A stretch of 33,090 bases of DNA from an uncultured Prevotellaceae bacterium. GTDB taxonomy: Bacteria > Bacteroidota > Bacteroidia > Bacteroidales > Bacteroidaceae. Within the stretch, counting starts at the first letter, position 1. Every line of letters starts with the position of its first letter. Under the pieces are notes generated by a model. The model had not been told where the DNA came from, made no database searches, and saw only the letters and a program-made list of their open reading frames with translations. This document shows, in pieces, positions 1 through 8,087 of this stretch. The DNA lies in contig CAMAFX010000023.1 of assembly GCA_945833925.1 (NCBI GenBank), positions 1 to 33,090 of the forward strand. Reading direction: 5' to 3'. The position numbers were made by a program, and so were the translations under genes.

Positions 1-98
1 CCACGTTCATGCAGAAGGCAGTGTATAATGGACTCACGGTGACTTACGTCAATCAGTTTATGTTCAGCGGAGGCTACAAGACGATGAAGCTGAAATAG
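1..98 (+). CDS. C-terminal fragment of an unidentified protein (5' end outside window)
   Basis: An open frame enters the window at its left edge (codons in phase from base 3) and stops at TAG 96-98. About 31 residues are visible, ending in ..SGGYKTMKLK. The fragment is too short to assign a family. It is followed by a strong hairpin terminator, which supports it being the true end of a rightward gene. No function is proposed. Confidence 0.6.
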   Translation, partial: TFMQKAVYNGLTVTYVNQFMFSGGYKTMKLK

Positions 99-136
99 TC
101 TCGAGGACAAGATAAGAATCAATAATATTCAACAAC

Positions 137-185
137 TGTCTCCGCAAACGCAGTATATACATTATCCTGCCTGTTTGCGGAGACA
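137..185 (+). terminator. Hairpin terminator after the left-edge gene
   Basis: A perfect 13-bp inverted repeat, TGTCTCCGCAAAC (137-149) and GTTTGCGGAGACA (173-185). Inside the loop, GCAG (150-153) can pair with CTGC (167-170). It lies 38 bases after the stop codon at 98. A T-rich stretch follows further on rather than directly, so it may act as a terminator or as a 3'-end stabiliser. Confidence 0.7.
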
Positions 186-231
186 TCATTATTTAGTCGT
201 AAATTTCTTTCTCCGTTTCAGTTTTATTGAC

Positions 232-239
232 TAACTTTG
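232..239 (+). promoter_or_regulatory. Bacteroidetes-type -7 box TAACTTTG
   Basis: TAACTTTG matches the Bacteroidetes sigma-ABfr -7 consensus TAnnTTTG. A good -33 TTTG at the usual ~20-bp spacing is not obvious. If active, it would start a rightward transcript at about 245 that runs through the structured region to the hairpin at 597-622. Confidence 0.45.
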
Positions 240-245
240 CGTGCA

Positions 246-480
246 AAGTTTGGTTTTATTGAACCACAAACGCACACAAACATACAAAAACATTATTTAT
301 CAGAGAAAGAACAGGAGGTCACGGGCGCCTGCAGGCGCCGTAAAGCGTGACCACCGGACCCACAGCAGTCAATATTTAATAAAAGAAACAGAAGACATGT
401 CTTCATTGAAGGATATTCTTCGGATGCATAACAGACAAAATGGCGTGCTGACCACGATGGTTGGCACGCCATTGCTATAA
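246..480 (+). ncRNA. Candidate structured RNA or leader with three strong dyads
   Basis: No protein family is recognisable here, but the DNA is rich in compact inverted repeats. (1) At 317-352, GGTCACG pairs with CGTGACC around GGCGCC-TGCA-GGCGCC. (2) At 391-404 there is a perfect 14-bp palindrome, GAAGACATGTCTTC. (3) At 439-473, AATGGCGTGC pairs with GCACGCCATT with an inner ACCA/TGGT pair. The first 65 bases are A/C-rich and look unstructured. A -7 box lies just upstream and a terminator-like hairpin at 597-622. It could be a small RNA, a leader with a short peptide, or a mobile palindromic element. It does not match tmRNA, 6S, SRP or RNase P RNA as far as I can judge by eye. Confidence 0.35.
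397..480 (+). CDS. Possible 27-residue small ORF
   Basis: ATG 397 is preceded by an A-rich stretch (375-396) typical of Bacteroidetes initiation regions. It opens a 27-codon frame that begins MSSLKDILRMH and ends at TAA 478-480. The start codon sits in the centre of a perfect palindrome (391-404), and the 3' half of the frame overlaps a strong hairpin (439-473). That makes structured non-coding RNA the competing reading. No homologue is recognised, and coding status is uncertain. Confidence 0.2.
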   Translation: MSSLKDILRMHNRQNGVLTTMVGTPLL

Positions 481-500
481 GGGTATATACACCTTCAACC

Positions 501-580
501 AAAAGCTGCTGCAGCTTTTTCCAAAAGCAGTAGCAGCTTTTTCCGAAAGCAGTAGCAGCTTCGGAGAAAAGCAGTGTTAG
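501..580. repeat. 22-bp tandem repeat, three units plus a partial
   Basis: Units run 501-522, 523-544 and 545-564, with a degenerate partial to about 580. The core is AAAAGCAGTAGCAGC followed by TTTTTCC. Unit 1 contains a near-perfect dyad, AAAGCTGC-T-GCAGCTTT. The array lies between the structured region and the terminator at 597-622, with no coding frame of note. Confidence 0.7.
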
Positions 581-596
581 CGTCTTACAAACAACA

Positions 597-622
597 AAAG
601 GCCACCCAATCGGGTAGCCTTT
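597..622 (-). terminator. Hairpin terminator of the LRR gene, possibly bidirectional
   Basis: AAAGGCCACCC (597-607) and GGGTAGCCTTT (612-622) form an 11-bp stem with a 4-base loop. The one non-Watson-Crick position is a G-U wobble in the leftward RNA and an A-C mismatch in the rightward RNA. T-rich flanks occur on both sides. It lies about 95 bases beyond the stop of the leftward LRR gene. Confidence 0.65.
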
Positions 623-715
623 GTTTGTCTTTTATTGTCTTTTATTGAAAACCTTTCGGTGTTTTTGCGTTTGACTGTTTGTCTGTTCTTGAGTCTGCGG
701 TTGTCTGTTCAACGA

Positions 716-1609
716 TTACAGTTTCTCTATATTCTTAGAGTTCTGGAATGGACAGTCGTGGAACACCTTTGCTCCGACGCGTGTAGAGCGTGAAATCTCA
801 ACCTCCATCAACTTAGAGCAACCAGAGAATGCCTCGTCGTAGATCTGCATCACACTCTCGGGAATGATAATCTTGGTAAGTTCTCTGTTCTTGTAGAACG
901 CACGGTATCCGATGGTCTTGACTGTGCTTGGGATGATGATGCTACTCAGTTCAGGACATCCTACGAAAGCCTCGTCGCCGATGGCTGTGAGTCCCTCGTG
1001 AAGTGTGATGGACTGCATATTGTCGCATCCGTTGAACATGCCAGCCTCGAGGCGCTCTACGTTGCTTGGCACGCTGAGAGCCTGCAGGTTGTGACAGTTG
1101 TTGAAAGCGTAGGCACCGATCTTCGTCACGCCGTCGGGCAATGGCTGACTGGTGAGACTTACGCAGTTGTAGAATGCCGAGTCACCGATAGAGGTGACGG
1201 TGTTGGGCAGCTCTATGCTTGTGGCGTTCTCGCAGTCCTTGAACACAGCGTCGCCGATGGTCTCGAGCGAGAGGTTGCTGAGGTCGATGTTGCCGTGCAG
1301 GCCACTGCAGCCAGAGAATGCGTTGTTACCGATAGAGACGATAGAGTTGGGCAAGATGATCTCCGACAACTCGTAGCAGTCTCTGAAGGCGTTCTTGTCA
1401 ACGCTGGTGACGGTGCGCTCCACTCCGTTGAACACAAATGTGGAAGGAATGGTGATTACACCGGAATAAGAGTGTCCCGCTGGTCTGTATGTTACCGATG
1501 CAGTATTGTTGTCTTTGTTCAGGTTGTAGAAAATACCGTTAACCACAGCATCGTAGGCAGACGCTGTGAGTGGAAGAACGAGTAACAAAGCGAGTATAAG
1601 TCTCTTCAT
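716..1609 (-). CDS. BspA-like leucine-rich repeat surface/secreted protein
   Basis: The 297-residue protein has an N-terminal signal peptide (hydrophobic residues 4-16, likely cut after TASA). A run of ~23-residue Treponema-pallidum-type LRRs (LRR_5, BspA family) fills residues ~65-285. Each repeat follows the pattern I-x-I-P-x-x-V-x-x-I-G-x-x-A-F-x-x-C. In oral and gut Bacteroidetes, such proteins are exported and often bind host or bacterial surfaces. This one is small, has no visible C-terminal T9SS sorting domain, and ends shortly after the last repeat, so it may be periplasmic or secreted. It stands alone, with a promoter-like box at 1696-1703 and a terminator at 597-622. The family call is firm; the ligand is unknown. 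Confidence 0.88.
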   Translation of the reverse strand: MKRLILALLLVLPLTASAYDAVVNGIFYNLNKDNNTASVTYRPAGHSYSGVITIPSTFVFNGVERTVTSVDKNAFRDCYELSEIILPNSIVSIGNNAFSGCSGLHGNIDLSNLSLETIGDAVFKDCENATSIELPNTVTSIGDSAFYNCVSLTSQPLPDGVTKIGAYAFNNCHNLQALSVPSNVERLEAGMFNGCDNMQSITLHEGLTAIGDEAFVGCPELSSIIIPSTVKTIGYRAFYKNRELTKIIIPESVMQIYDEAFSGCSKLMEVEISRSTRVGAKVFHDCPFQNSKNIEKL

Positions 1610-1695
1610 CGTGAAAAGTTGATTTTCCTGTTTTTTTTATCTTTTTAACCTTGGTGATATGTATCAGGTTATTTCTCTCTATAGTTTTTGCGGTG

Positions 1696-1703
1696 CAAAT
1701 ATA
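1696..1703 (-). promoter_or_regulatory. -7 box for the LRR gene
   Basis: CAAATATA on the plus strand reads TATATTTG leftward, a match to TAnnTTTG. It is 87 bases upstream of the LRR start codon. The remaining sequence between the two flanking genes (1610-1891) is AT-rich and holds no convincing ORF or hairpin. Confidence 0.5.
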
Positions 1704-1891
1704 CAACATTTATTCCAAATGTACATCGATTTGGTGTTTTTATTTTTATAATTACGTAATAAAATGCGTGTTTGGCCTTGCGCTCGCTACCGTAAAAGGA
1801 GAAATTAGCTCCGTTTGCCTGTGGCTGATGATTAAAGGATATGCCAGACTCGATAAATTGTAAATCGCTAAAATGTAGGTTAATAATCGGT

Positions 1892-3334
1892 CTATCTGAA
1901 AAACTTTCCTACTACGGGCAGCGACCTGAGGGGCATGTCGTGGTATATGATATGCGCTACGAACAGGATGATGAGCAGGGTGTTGATGCCAAGCCGGCAC
2001 CACAGAGGCCATCCGGAAGGGACATACTGCATGATGGCAAAGAAGAGGGCGGTGATGCCGACGTATGCCATAATACTCTTCATGGGATATGCTATGGGGT
2101 TCTTTCTCTGACCTACCATGTAACTGAGAACCATGGCTGTTCCATAACCGGCAACGCCTCCCCACGCACATGCCATATAGCCGTATTCGGGGATGAAGAG
2201 AATGTTGACTGCCACCAGTACGGTACAGCCAGCCAGGGAGAACCAAGCTCCGTAGATGGTCTTGTCTATCAGTTTGTACCAGAACGACAGGTTGAAGTAG
2301 ACACCCATCATAATCTCGGCAGCCATGACGATAGGCACCACGCGCAAGCCCTCGCGATAGCCGTTGCCGATGATGAGTTTCAATATGTCGAGATAACCCA
2401 TGACGCACAGGAATGCCAGAAGCGTGAAAATGAGGAAGTACTTCATGCCCAGGGCGTATGTCTCCTTGCTGTCCTTGTCCTTTGCTATGCTGAACACCAA
2501 TGGTTCGTATGCGTAGCGGAACGCCTGTGTTATCATTGCCATTATCATGGCTATCTTGACACAGGCACCATAGATGCCCAGCTGCTGCGTGGCATCGGCG
2601 GGGTCAGCCACCAGTGGATAAGCCATCTTGTCGAAAGTCTGGTTGAGTATGCCGGCAATGCCAAGGATGAGCAACGGCCACGAATAACCCAGCATGCGAA
2701 GCATCAGGCGACCGTCGAAGTGCCACTTGATGTGCAGGAAGTCGGGTATGAAGAAGACGGTAATGGCACTGGTGCACCACAGGTTGATGAGGAAGATATA
2801 ATAAACCTCTGTCTTGCCCAGCACGAGGAAGTACAGGCAGTTGAGTGCTATGTTGAAGACGATGAAGAGCATCTTCAGCGTGGCGAACTTCAACGGACGC
2901 TTCTGGAACCGCAGGAAGGAGAATGGCAGAGCCTGGATGGCATCGAGCGTGACTACGGCAGCCATCATGAGCAGATATTCGTGGTGGTCGGAATATTTCA
3001 GCACGTCGGCAATGGGGGTGATGAAGCAGAACATAGCCGTCATGAACAGGGCGCTCAGTCCGAATACCCACACGAAGGCGGTAGAGAAGACCGTGTCGGG
3101 CTTGTACTCGTCCTTGTTGGCGAAGCGGAAGACGGTGGTCTCCATGCCGAAGGTGAGTATGACGAGGATAAGTGCGGTGTAGGCGTACATATTGGTCGAT
3201 ATGCCATAGTCGCCCGACTCCTTGGGCATGCAGTGTGTGTAGAGGGGCACCAGGCAGTAGTTCAGGAATCGTCCCAGAATGCTTGAAAGTCCGTAGATGG
3301 CCGTGTCCTTGGCCAATGATTTCATATTTGCCAT
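1892..3334 (-). CDS. Polysaccharide/oligosaccharide flippase (Wzx/MATE-like)
   Basis: The 480-residue inner-membrane protein has about 12-14 hydrophobic segments spread over its length. It opens with the family-typical SLAKDTAIYGLSSILGRF, as in polysaccharide biosynthesis proteins of the MOP exporter superfamily (Polysacc_synt). Such proteins flip lipid-linked saccharide units across the inner membrane. No glycosyltransferase genes lie nearby, so the substrate cannot be inferred. It begins 16 bases after the SpmAB-like gene ends, so the two are probably co-transcribed from the promoter at 4725-4732. ATG 3334 was chosen; a second ATG lies three codons in. No strong terminator was seen after its stop. 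Confidence 0.85.
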   Translation of the reverse strand: MANMKSLAKDTAIYGLSSILGRFLNYCLVPLYTHCMPKESGDYGISTNMYAYTALILVILTFGMETTVFRFANKDEYKPDTVFSTAFVWVFGLSALFMTAMFCFITPIADVLKYSDHHEYLLMMAAVVTLDAIQALPFSFLRFQKRPLKFATLKMLFIVFNIALNCLYFLVLGKTEVYYIFLINLWCTSAITVFFIPDFLHIKWHFDGRLMLRMLGYSWPLLILGIAGILNQTFDKMAYPLVADPADATQQLGIYGACVKIAMIMAMITQAFRYAYEPLVFSIAKDKDSKETYALGMKYFLIFTLLAFLCVMGYLDILKLIIGNGYREGLRVVPIVMAAEIMMGVYFNLSFWYKLIDKTIYGAWFSLAGCTVLVAVNILFIPEYGYMACAWGGVAGYGTAMVLSYMVGQRKNPIAYPMKSIMAYVGITALFFAIMQYVPSGWPLWCRLGINTLLIILFVAHIIYHDMPLRSLPVVGKFFR

Positions 3335-3350
3335 TTCTTATATCTTTATT

Positions 3351-4640
3351 TTAACCGAAGAAAATGTATGCCACACCGATGGCTGCAAGTATTCCGACCA
3401 AGTCTGTCAGCAGACCGGCTGCGACGGCATGGCGGGTGTTCCTGATGCCTACCGAACCGAAGTAGACGGCAAGGATGTAGAACGTAGTGTCGGTGGCACC
3501 CTGGAAGATGCACGACAGACGGCCGGCGAACGAGTCGGCACCGTAGGTGGTCATGGTGTCGACCATCATGCCCCTGGCGCCACTTCCACTGAGCGGTTTC
3601 ATGAGAGCTGTCGGCAGTGCCTCGATGAACGAGGCGTTGATGCCTACTGTCTCAAAGCACCATCTCACACCACCTATCAGAGCATCCATCGCTCCTGAAG
3701 CTCGGAACACGCCTATGCCGACCAGTATGGCAACCAGGTAGGGGATGATGCGCACGGCAGTCTCAAATCCGCCCTTCGCTCCCTCGATGAAGGCGTCGTA
3801 GACGTTCACCTTCTTGCGCACACCCGCCAGGATGAATCCGCAGATAATGAGGAACAGTAGTATGTTGGCAACCAGCGTGCTGCCGGTGTTCATCGTTTCG
3901 CGATCGAGTACCTGTGCCATCCACATCATACCCGACACCAGCAGACACATGCCTCCCATGAGCAGCATGACAGGCAGGTTGAGCAGATTGATGCGCTGGT
4001 ATGCGCTGGTGATGAGTATGCCTGCTATGGTAGCGGCAAGGGTGGCGATGAGTATGGGGATGAAGACGTCGGTGGGTTGTGCCGCACCCATCTGTGCCCG
4101 GTAGACAAGGATGCTGACGGGAATGAGGGTCAGGCCACTGGTGTTCAGCACAAGGAACATAATCATGGAGTTGGAAGCCGTCTGGTTCATCTCCTCCAGT
4201 TTCTCCTGGCTCAGCCAATTGCGTCGTGCCAGTTCCTCGTTCTTCTGTCGGTTCAGTGTCTGCATGTCCTCCATGGCCTTCAGTCCGAGTGGGGTGGCGG
4301 CATTGTCCAGTCCCAGCATGTTGGCACTGAGATTCATGAATATGTGTCCGAAGACAGGATGGCCTTTGGGTATCTCCGGGAAGAGGCGGATGAAGAGCGG
4401 TGTGAGCCATCGCGCAATGGCGTTGACGAGTCCGCCTTTCTCGCCAATCTTCATGATGCCCATCCAAAGCGAGAGCACACCTGTAAGTCCGAGCGAGATG
4501 TCGAAGGCAGTCTTTGCCGAGTCGAACGTAGAGTTCATGATGGCTGGGAAGGTGTCGACGTCGCCCATGACGATGAGCCTGAAGGCTGCCACAAGTAGTG
4601 CAACCAGAAAGAACGCTATCCAGATGTAGTTGAGTACCAT
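3351..4640 (-). CDS. SpmA-SpmB fusion, nucleoside-recognition (Gate) membrane protein
   Basis: The 429-residue polytopic membrane protein joins two homologous halves that are separate proteins (SpmA and SpmB) in spore-forming Firmicutes. The SpmA half (about 1-210) has the signature GLDNAATPLGLKAMEDMQ. The SpmB half (about 225-429) has IIPYLVAILVGIGVFRASGA and a glycine/serine-rich segment LSGSGARGMM. The family carries the Gate (nucleoside recognition) domain. In Bacillus the pair affects spore core dehydration; here there is no sporulation, so the transport role is unknown. It is first in a two-gene operon with the flippase, and its promoter region is shared divergently with ruvB. Confidence 0.82.
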   Translation of the reverse strand: MVLNYIWIAFFLVALLVAAFRLIVMGDVDTFPAIMNSTFDSAKTAFDISLGLTGVLSLWMGIMKIGEKGGLVNAIARWLTPLFIRLFPEIPKGHPVFGHIFMNLSANMLGLDNAATPLGLKAMEDMQTLNRQKNEELARRNWLSQEKLEEMNQTASNSMIMFLVLNTSGLTLIPVSILVYRAQMGAAQPTDVFIPILIATLAATIAGILITSAYQRINLLNLPVMLLMGGMCLLVSGMMWMAQVLDRETMNTGSTLVANILLFLIICGFILAGVRKKVNVYDAFIEGAKGGFETAVRIIPYLVAILVGIGVFRASGAMDALIGGVRWCFETVGINASFIEALPTALMKPLSGSGARGMMVDTMTTYGADSFAGRLSCIFQGATDTTFYILAVYFGSVGIRNTRHAVAAGLLTDLVGILAAIGVAYIFFG

Positions 4641-4724
4641 TTGCTGAATTGTTTTTGGATGGAGAGTTATGTGTCCGATGTTTCTCTAAGCAGTGTCAGC
4701 AAGCCGGCAGGGCAGAAAGACACG

Positions 4725-4732
4725 CAAAATTA
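4725..4732 (-). promoter_or_regulatory. -7 box for the spmAB-flippase operon
   Basis: CAAAATTA on the plus strand reads TAATTTTG leftward and matches TAnnTTTG. It lies about 84 bases upstream of the start codon at 4640. No clear -33 TTTG is present at the expected spacing. Confidence 0.45.
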
Positions 4733-4796
4733 CAAAAAAGTGTCGAATAAAAGAAATAAAACTCACCTCTTAATATTTCATTCCTGATTTATTTTG

Positions 4797-4804
4797 TATC
4801 TTTG
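4797..4804 (+). promoter_or_regulatory. -7 box almost abutting the ruvB start codon
   Basis: TATCTTTG ends at 4804 and the ruvB ATG begins at 4811, leaving six bases. If the box works, the mRNA is leaderless or nearly so. The same arrangement occurs at ispG. Confidence 0.5.
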
Positions 4805-4810
4805 TGCACT

Positions 4811-5848
4811 ATGGAAGGTAATTTCGACATAAGACAACAGGGAGCGCAGCGCGAAAAGGACTTCGAAAACGCTCTGCGCCCATTGCACTTTGAGGATTTC
4901 TCGGGTCAGCAGAAGGTTGTGGAGAACCTCAGGATATTCGTTGAGGCGGCAAAGTACAGAGGCGAGCCGCTCGACCACACTCTGCTGCACGGACCTCCGG
5001 GACTCGGCAAGACAACGTTGAGCAACATCATAGCCAACGAACTGGGCGTCGGTTTCAAACTGACCAGCGGTCCGGTGCTCGACAAACCGGGTGACCTGGC
5101 AGGTATACTGACCTCGCTCGAACCCAATGATGTACTCTTCATAGACGAGATTCACCGCCTGTCGCCTGTGGTAGAGGAGTATCTCTACTCGGCAATGGAG
5201 GACTATCGCATAGACATCATGATAGACAAGGGTCCGTCGGCGAGAAGCATACAGATTGACCTGGCTCCGTTCACGCTGGTGGGTGCCACTACGCGCAGCG
5301 GACTGCTGACGGCACCGTTGCGTGCTCGTTTCGGTATCAACATGCACCTCGAGTATTACGACTCGCAGACACTGCGCAGCATCATACAGCGTTCGGCTGG
5401 CATACTTGGACTGCCCATCGATGCCATGGCGGCTGGCGAGATAGCGGGTCGCAGCCGTGGCACGCCACGTATTGCCAACGCCCTCCTGCGCCGTGTGCGC
5501 GACTTTGCCCAGGTGAAGGGCAACGGACGCATCGACATTGCCATAGCACGCTATGCCCTCGAGGCGCTGAACATAGACAAGTACGGTCTGGACGAGATAG
5601 ACAACAAGATACTGATGACCATCATCGACAAGTTCAAGGGTGGTCCGGTGGGTATCAATACAATAGCAACCGCCATCGGTGAGGATGGCGGTACTGTGGA
5701 AGAGGTCTACGAACCATTCCTCATAAAGGAAGGATTCATCAAGCGTACTCCACGCGGACGCGAGGTGACAGAACTGGCATACAAGCACCTCGGCCGCAAG
5801 ATAAACAGCGCCGACGGTTTCGTGGGCGACCTCTTTGAAGGAATGTGA
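4811..5848 (+). CDS. ruvB: Holliday junction branch migration ATPase RuvB
   Basis: RuvB is the AAA+ motor that, with RuvA, drives branch migration of Holliday junctions during recombinational repair. The 345-residue protein is of usual length. It shows the Walker A site GPPGLGKTT (61-69), Walker [10 protein letters not shown], the [18 protein letters not shown] sensor/arginine-finger region, and a C-terminal winged-helix domain with TPRGR. ATG 4811 was chosen over the in-frame TTG at 4802 because the TTG lies inside the -7 box. ruvA and ruvC are not adjacent. The stop codon overlaps a hairpin terminator. Confidence 0.97.
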   Translation: MEGNFDIRQQGAQREKDFENALRPLHFEDFSGQQKVVENLRIFVEAAKYRGEPLDHTLLHGPPGLGKTTLSNIIANELGVGFKLTSGPVLDKPGDLAGILTSLEPNDVLFIDEIHRLSPVVEEYLYSAMEDYRIDIMIDKGPSARSIQIDLAPFTLVGATTRSGLLTAPLRARFGINMHLEYYDSQTLRSIIQRSAGILGLPIDAMAAGEIAGRSRGTPRIANALLRRVRDFAQVKGNGRIDIAIARYALEALNIDKYGLDEIDNKILMTIIDKFKGGPVGINTIATAIGEDGGTVEEVYEPFLIKEGFIKRTPRGREVTELAYKHLGRKINSADGFVGDLFEGM

Positions 5849-5881
5849 CGCCGCTCTGCAGGTGTGCAGCGCGACGTCACA
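5844..5881. terminator. Bidirectional terminator between ruvB and the S46 peptidase gene
   Basis: A long hairpin: TGTGACGCCGCT (5844-5855) pairs with CGCGACGTCACA (5870-5881) with two wobble-type positions, and CTGCA/TGCAG closes a GGTG loop. The left arm includes the ruvB TGA stop codon. It separates two convergent genes and probably serves both. Confidence 0.75.
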
Positions 5882-5907
5882 TCATTATATCGTCTGTCTG
5901 TGTGTGC

Positions 5908-8043
5908 TTACTTCAGGCGAAGCTCGTTGATAAGATTGTCAGCGTGTCCCCATTTGTCGATGAGGTAGAGCACGAAACGGATGTCAACACCGATACAACG
6001 CTGCAGTGCCGGGTCGAACTTGATGTCGCCTGACATTGCCTCCCAGTTGCCGTCGAAGGCAAGACCGATGAGTTCGCCCTTTCCGTTGAACATAGGAGAA
6101 CCGGAGTTGCCGCCGGTGATGTCGTTGTTGGAAAGGAAGCACAGCTGCATCTCGCCTGTACGCTTGTCGGCATAACGTCCGAAATCGCCCTTGTTGATGA
6201 GGCTGATGATGTCGTCCTCGAGCATATAGTCCTCAATCTCTTTCTGCTTGGCAGCCTTGTCGAGCAGACTCTTGGCATTGGTATAGTACTGGAAGTGCTG
6301 ACCGTTGGCGGTATAGTCCTGAATGATACCATAGCTGAGACGCATTGAGAAGTTGGCGTCGCTGTAGTGTGGCTGGTCCATATCCATCTCCATGACAGCC
6401 TGAGTCAGAAGGTTCTCGTTGTGTCTGACTGTATCGCCCAAGTTTGCAAGTTCCGAATTGATAGCACTGATGATAGAATAGATGTCGTTGGCAAAGAGGA
6501 TGGCAGGATCCTTCTCGATGTCTTTGCCGGCGAGAACAATGTTGCGCAGAACATCGGGAGAGGTGATGACGGTCTTGCTGAAGATGTCGTGAACGTATGC
6601 GGCATAGTCACCGTTGAACTGTTCCTTGACGGTCTTGCAGAAGTCGGGAAGATACTTCTCGTCAATCTTCTCCATAGCCAACTTGACCATGGCGATGGTT
6701 GTCTCCTCGTCTACACGAACGTCGTAATCCTTATGGAATTCCTCGATAGCCTTGATGGCGTCGGTTGCAGAGGCACTGTCGTTGGCAACGCTGAAGTTTT
6801 CAACCAGTTGTGCCAGTGTGGTAATCTCCATACCGCTTCTTGTCTCGCTGGCGTACATGATGTTGCGGATGATTGACTGACGCTTGTCATAGCAGTTCTT
6901 CAGGGTTGGGAGCATCGAACCGAAACGCTTCTGACGATCCTCGTCCTGGGTAGCCCACTTGCTGATGCGCTCTTCCAACTCCTCCTTCTCCTTGACAACA
7001 CCCAGCTCCTGGAGTGCCTTGTTCATACCGATGCTGTTCTTCCAGTAGTTGCTCGAGTGGGCAAACTTGGTGGCATACTTGATGCCTATGCTACGCTCGC
7101 TCTTCATCCACTTTGTCCATACATCCTGCTTGATGCCGCGAACCTCGATGCGTGGAGCATTCTGCTGTTCTATACGCTCGGTGATACCGTAGCTGCTGAG
7201 GTAGCGGCTGGTGGAACCAGGATAACCGATGGTCATACAGTAGTCGCCAGGGGCATAACCATCCAGACTGACCTGTGCCCAACGCTTTGGGTGCAGAGGC
7301 TGGTTGTCTGCACTGTAGTCGGCAGGTTCGCCATCCTTGTCGGCATAGACACGGAAGACAGAGAAGTCGCTGGTCTGGCGAGGCCACATCCAGTTGTCGG
7401 TGTCGCCACCAAACTTGCCGAGGCTCTGTGTAGGGGTGAACACCAGACGGATGTCGCGGTACTCCTTGAATATAGACACAAAGAACTGGCTGCCACCACA
7501 GAATGACTGTACGCGAACCTCACGGTTGGGGTTGGCTGCCCTGTACTCTTTGTCAACTACATCCATGGCAAAAGACAGCAGGTGACTTTCGGGTAAATCA
7601 CCTTTCGCCGCCTTGATGCTGTCGCTGGCTGCCTTGACGCGTGCAGTGACGTCGTCGGTGCGCTGCAGGAAGAATACAGAGAGACCTTCTGCCGGACGCT
7701 CCTCGGCATAACTGTGAGCCACAAAACCATTCTGAAGGATGTCGTCCTCGGTTGTGCTGAGTGCCTGGATGGCACCGAAACCGCAGTGGTGGTTGGTGAA
7801 TACCAGACCGTCGGGACTTACAACAACACCCGAACAGAAGTCGCCGAAGTCAACTACGGCATCCTTCAGCGACACGCCGCTCTCGGGGTTGTAAAGCTCG
7901 TCTGCAGTCAACTTCAAACCTAACTGTTGCATTGCCTGCTGTGTGCGGGCATCAATCTTGTGAAGCACCCACATTCCCTCGTCAGCCATAGCCGATGTAA
8001 GGAACGAGATGCCGAATGTGAATAATAGAAATCTCTTGAACAT
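5908..8043 (-). CDS. dpp7: S46 family dipeptidyl-peptidase, DPP7-like
   Basis: A periplasmic serine exopeptidase that removes dipeptides from peptide N-termini, feeding the amino-acid metabolism of asaccharolytic Bacteroidetes. The 711-residue protein starts at ATG 8043, where a signal peptide (MFKRFLLFTF.. cut near SAMA) begins; the longer frame from 8121 would overlap deaD. Catalytic signatures are TNHHCG (His85/86), WMWPRQTSDF (the Asp region) and GGNSGSP (Ser647). The residue 18 after the catalytic Ser is Gly (in FDGNWE). In DPP11-type enzymes this position is Arg, which selects Asp/Glu, so Gly points to DPP7-like hydrophobic P1 preference; this is inferred from remembered family residues. 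It lies 44 bases after deaD and is probably co-transcribed with it. Confidence 0.92.
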   Translation of the reverse strand: MFKRFLLFTFGISFLTSAMADEGMWVLHKIDARTQQAMQQLGLKLTADELYNPESGVSLKDAVVDFGDFCSGVVVSPDGLVFTNHHCGFGAIQALSTTEDDILQNGFVAHSYAEERPAEGLSVFFLQRTDDVTARVKAASDSIKAAKGDLPESHLLSFAMDVVDKEYRAANPNREVRVQSFCGGSQFFVSIFKEYRDIRLVFTPTQSLGKFGGDTDNWMWPRQTSDFSVFRVYADKDGEPADYSADNQPLHPKRWAQVSLDGYAPGDYCMTIGYPGSTSRYLSSYGITERIEQQNAPRIEVRGIKQDVWTKWMKSERSIGIKYATKFAHSSNYWKNSIGMNKALQELGVVKEKEELEERISKWATQDEDRQKRFGSMLPTLKNCYDKRQSIIRNIMYASETRSGMEITTLAQLVENFSVANDSASATDAIKAIEEFHKDYDVRVDEETTIAMVKLAMEKIDEKYLPDFCKTVKEQFNGDYAAYVHDIFSKTVITSPDVLRNIVLAGKDIEKDPAILFANDIYSIISAINSELANLGDTVRHNENLLTQAVMEMDMDQPHYSDANFSMRLSYGIIQDYTANGQHFQYYTNAKSLLDKAAKQKEIEDYMLEDDIISLINKGDFGRYADKRTGEMQLCFLSNNDITGGNSGSPMFNGKGELIGLAFDGNWEAMSGDIKFDPALQRCIGVDIRFVLYLIDKWGHADNLINELRLK

Positions 8044-8087
8044 ATTAGTTTTGTTTTTGTATTTGTTAGGTAAACGCCTATAAAAAA

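Noticed and set aside
1651-1863. 70-codon frame in the gap between the LRR gene and the flippase gene
   Set aside because: TTG start, no homologue recognised, and it runs across the LRR promoter in the opposite direction.
1841-3286. 481-codon open frame antisense to the flippase gene
   Set aside because: It has no recognisable domain, low-complexity His/Glu/Val-rich composition, and mirrors the flippase codon pattern. The opposite frame has clear membrane-protein features.
4778-5788. 336-codon frame antisense to ruvB
   Set aside because: ruvB is unmistakable on the other strand; the antisense product resembles no protein family.
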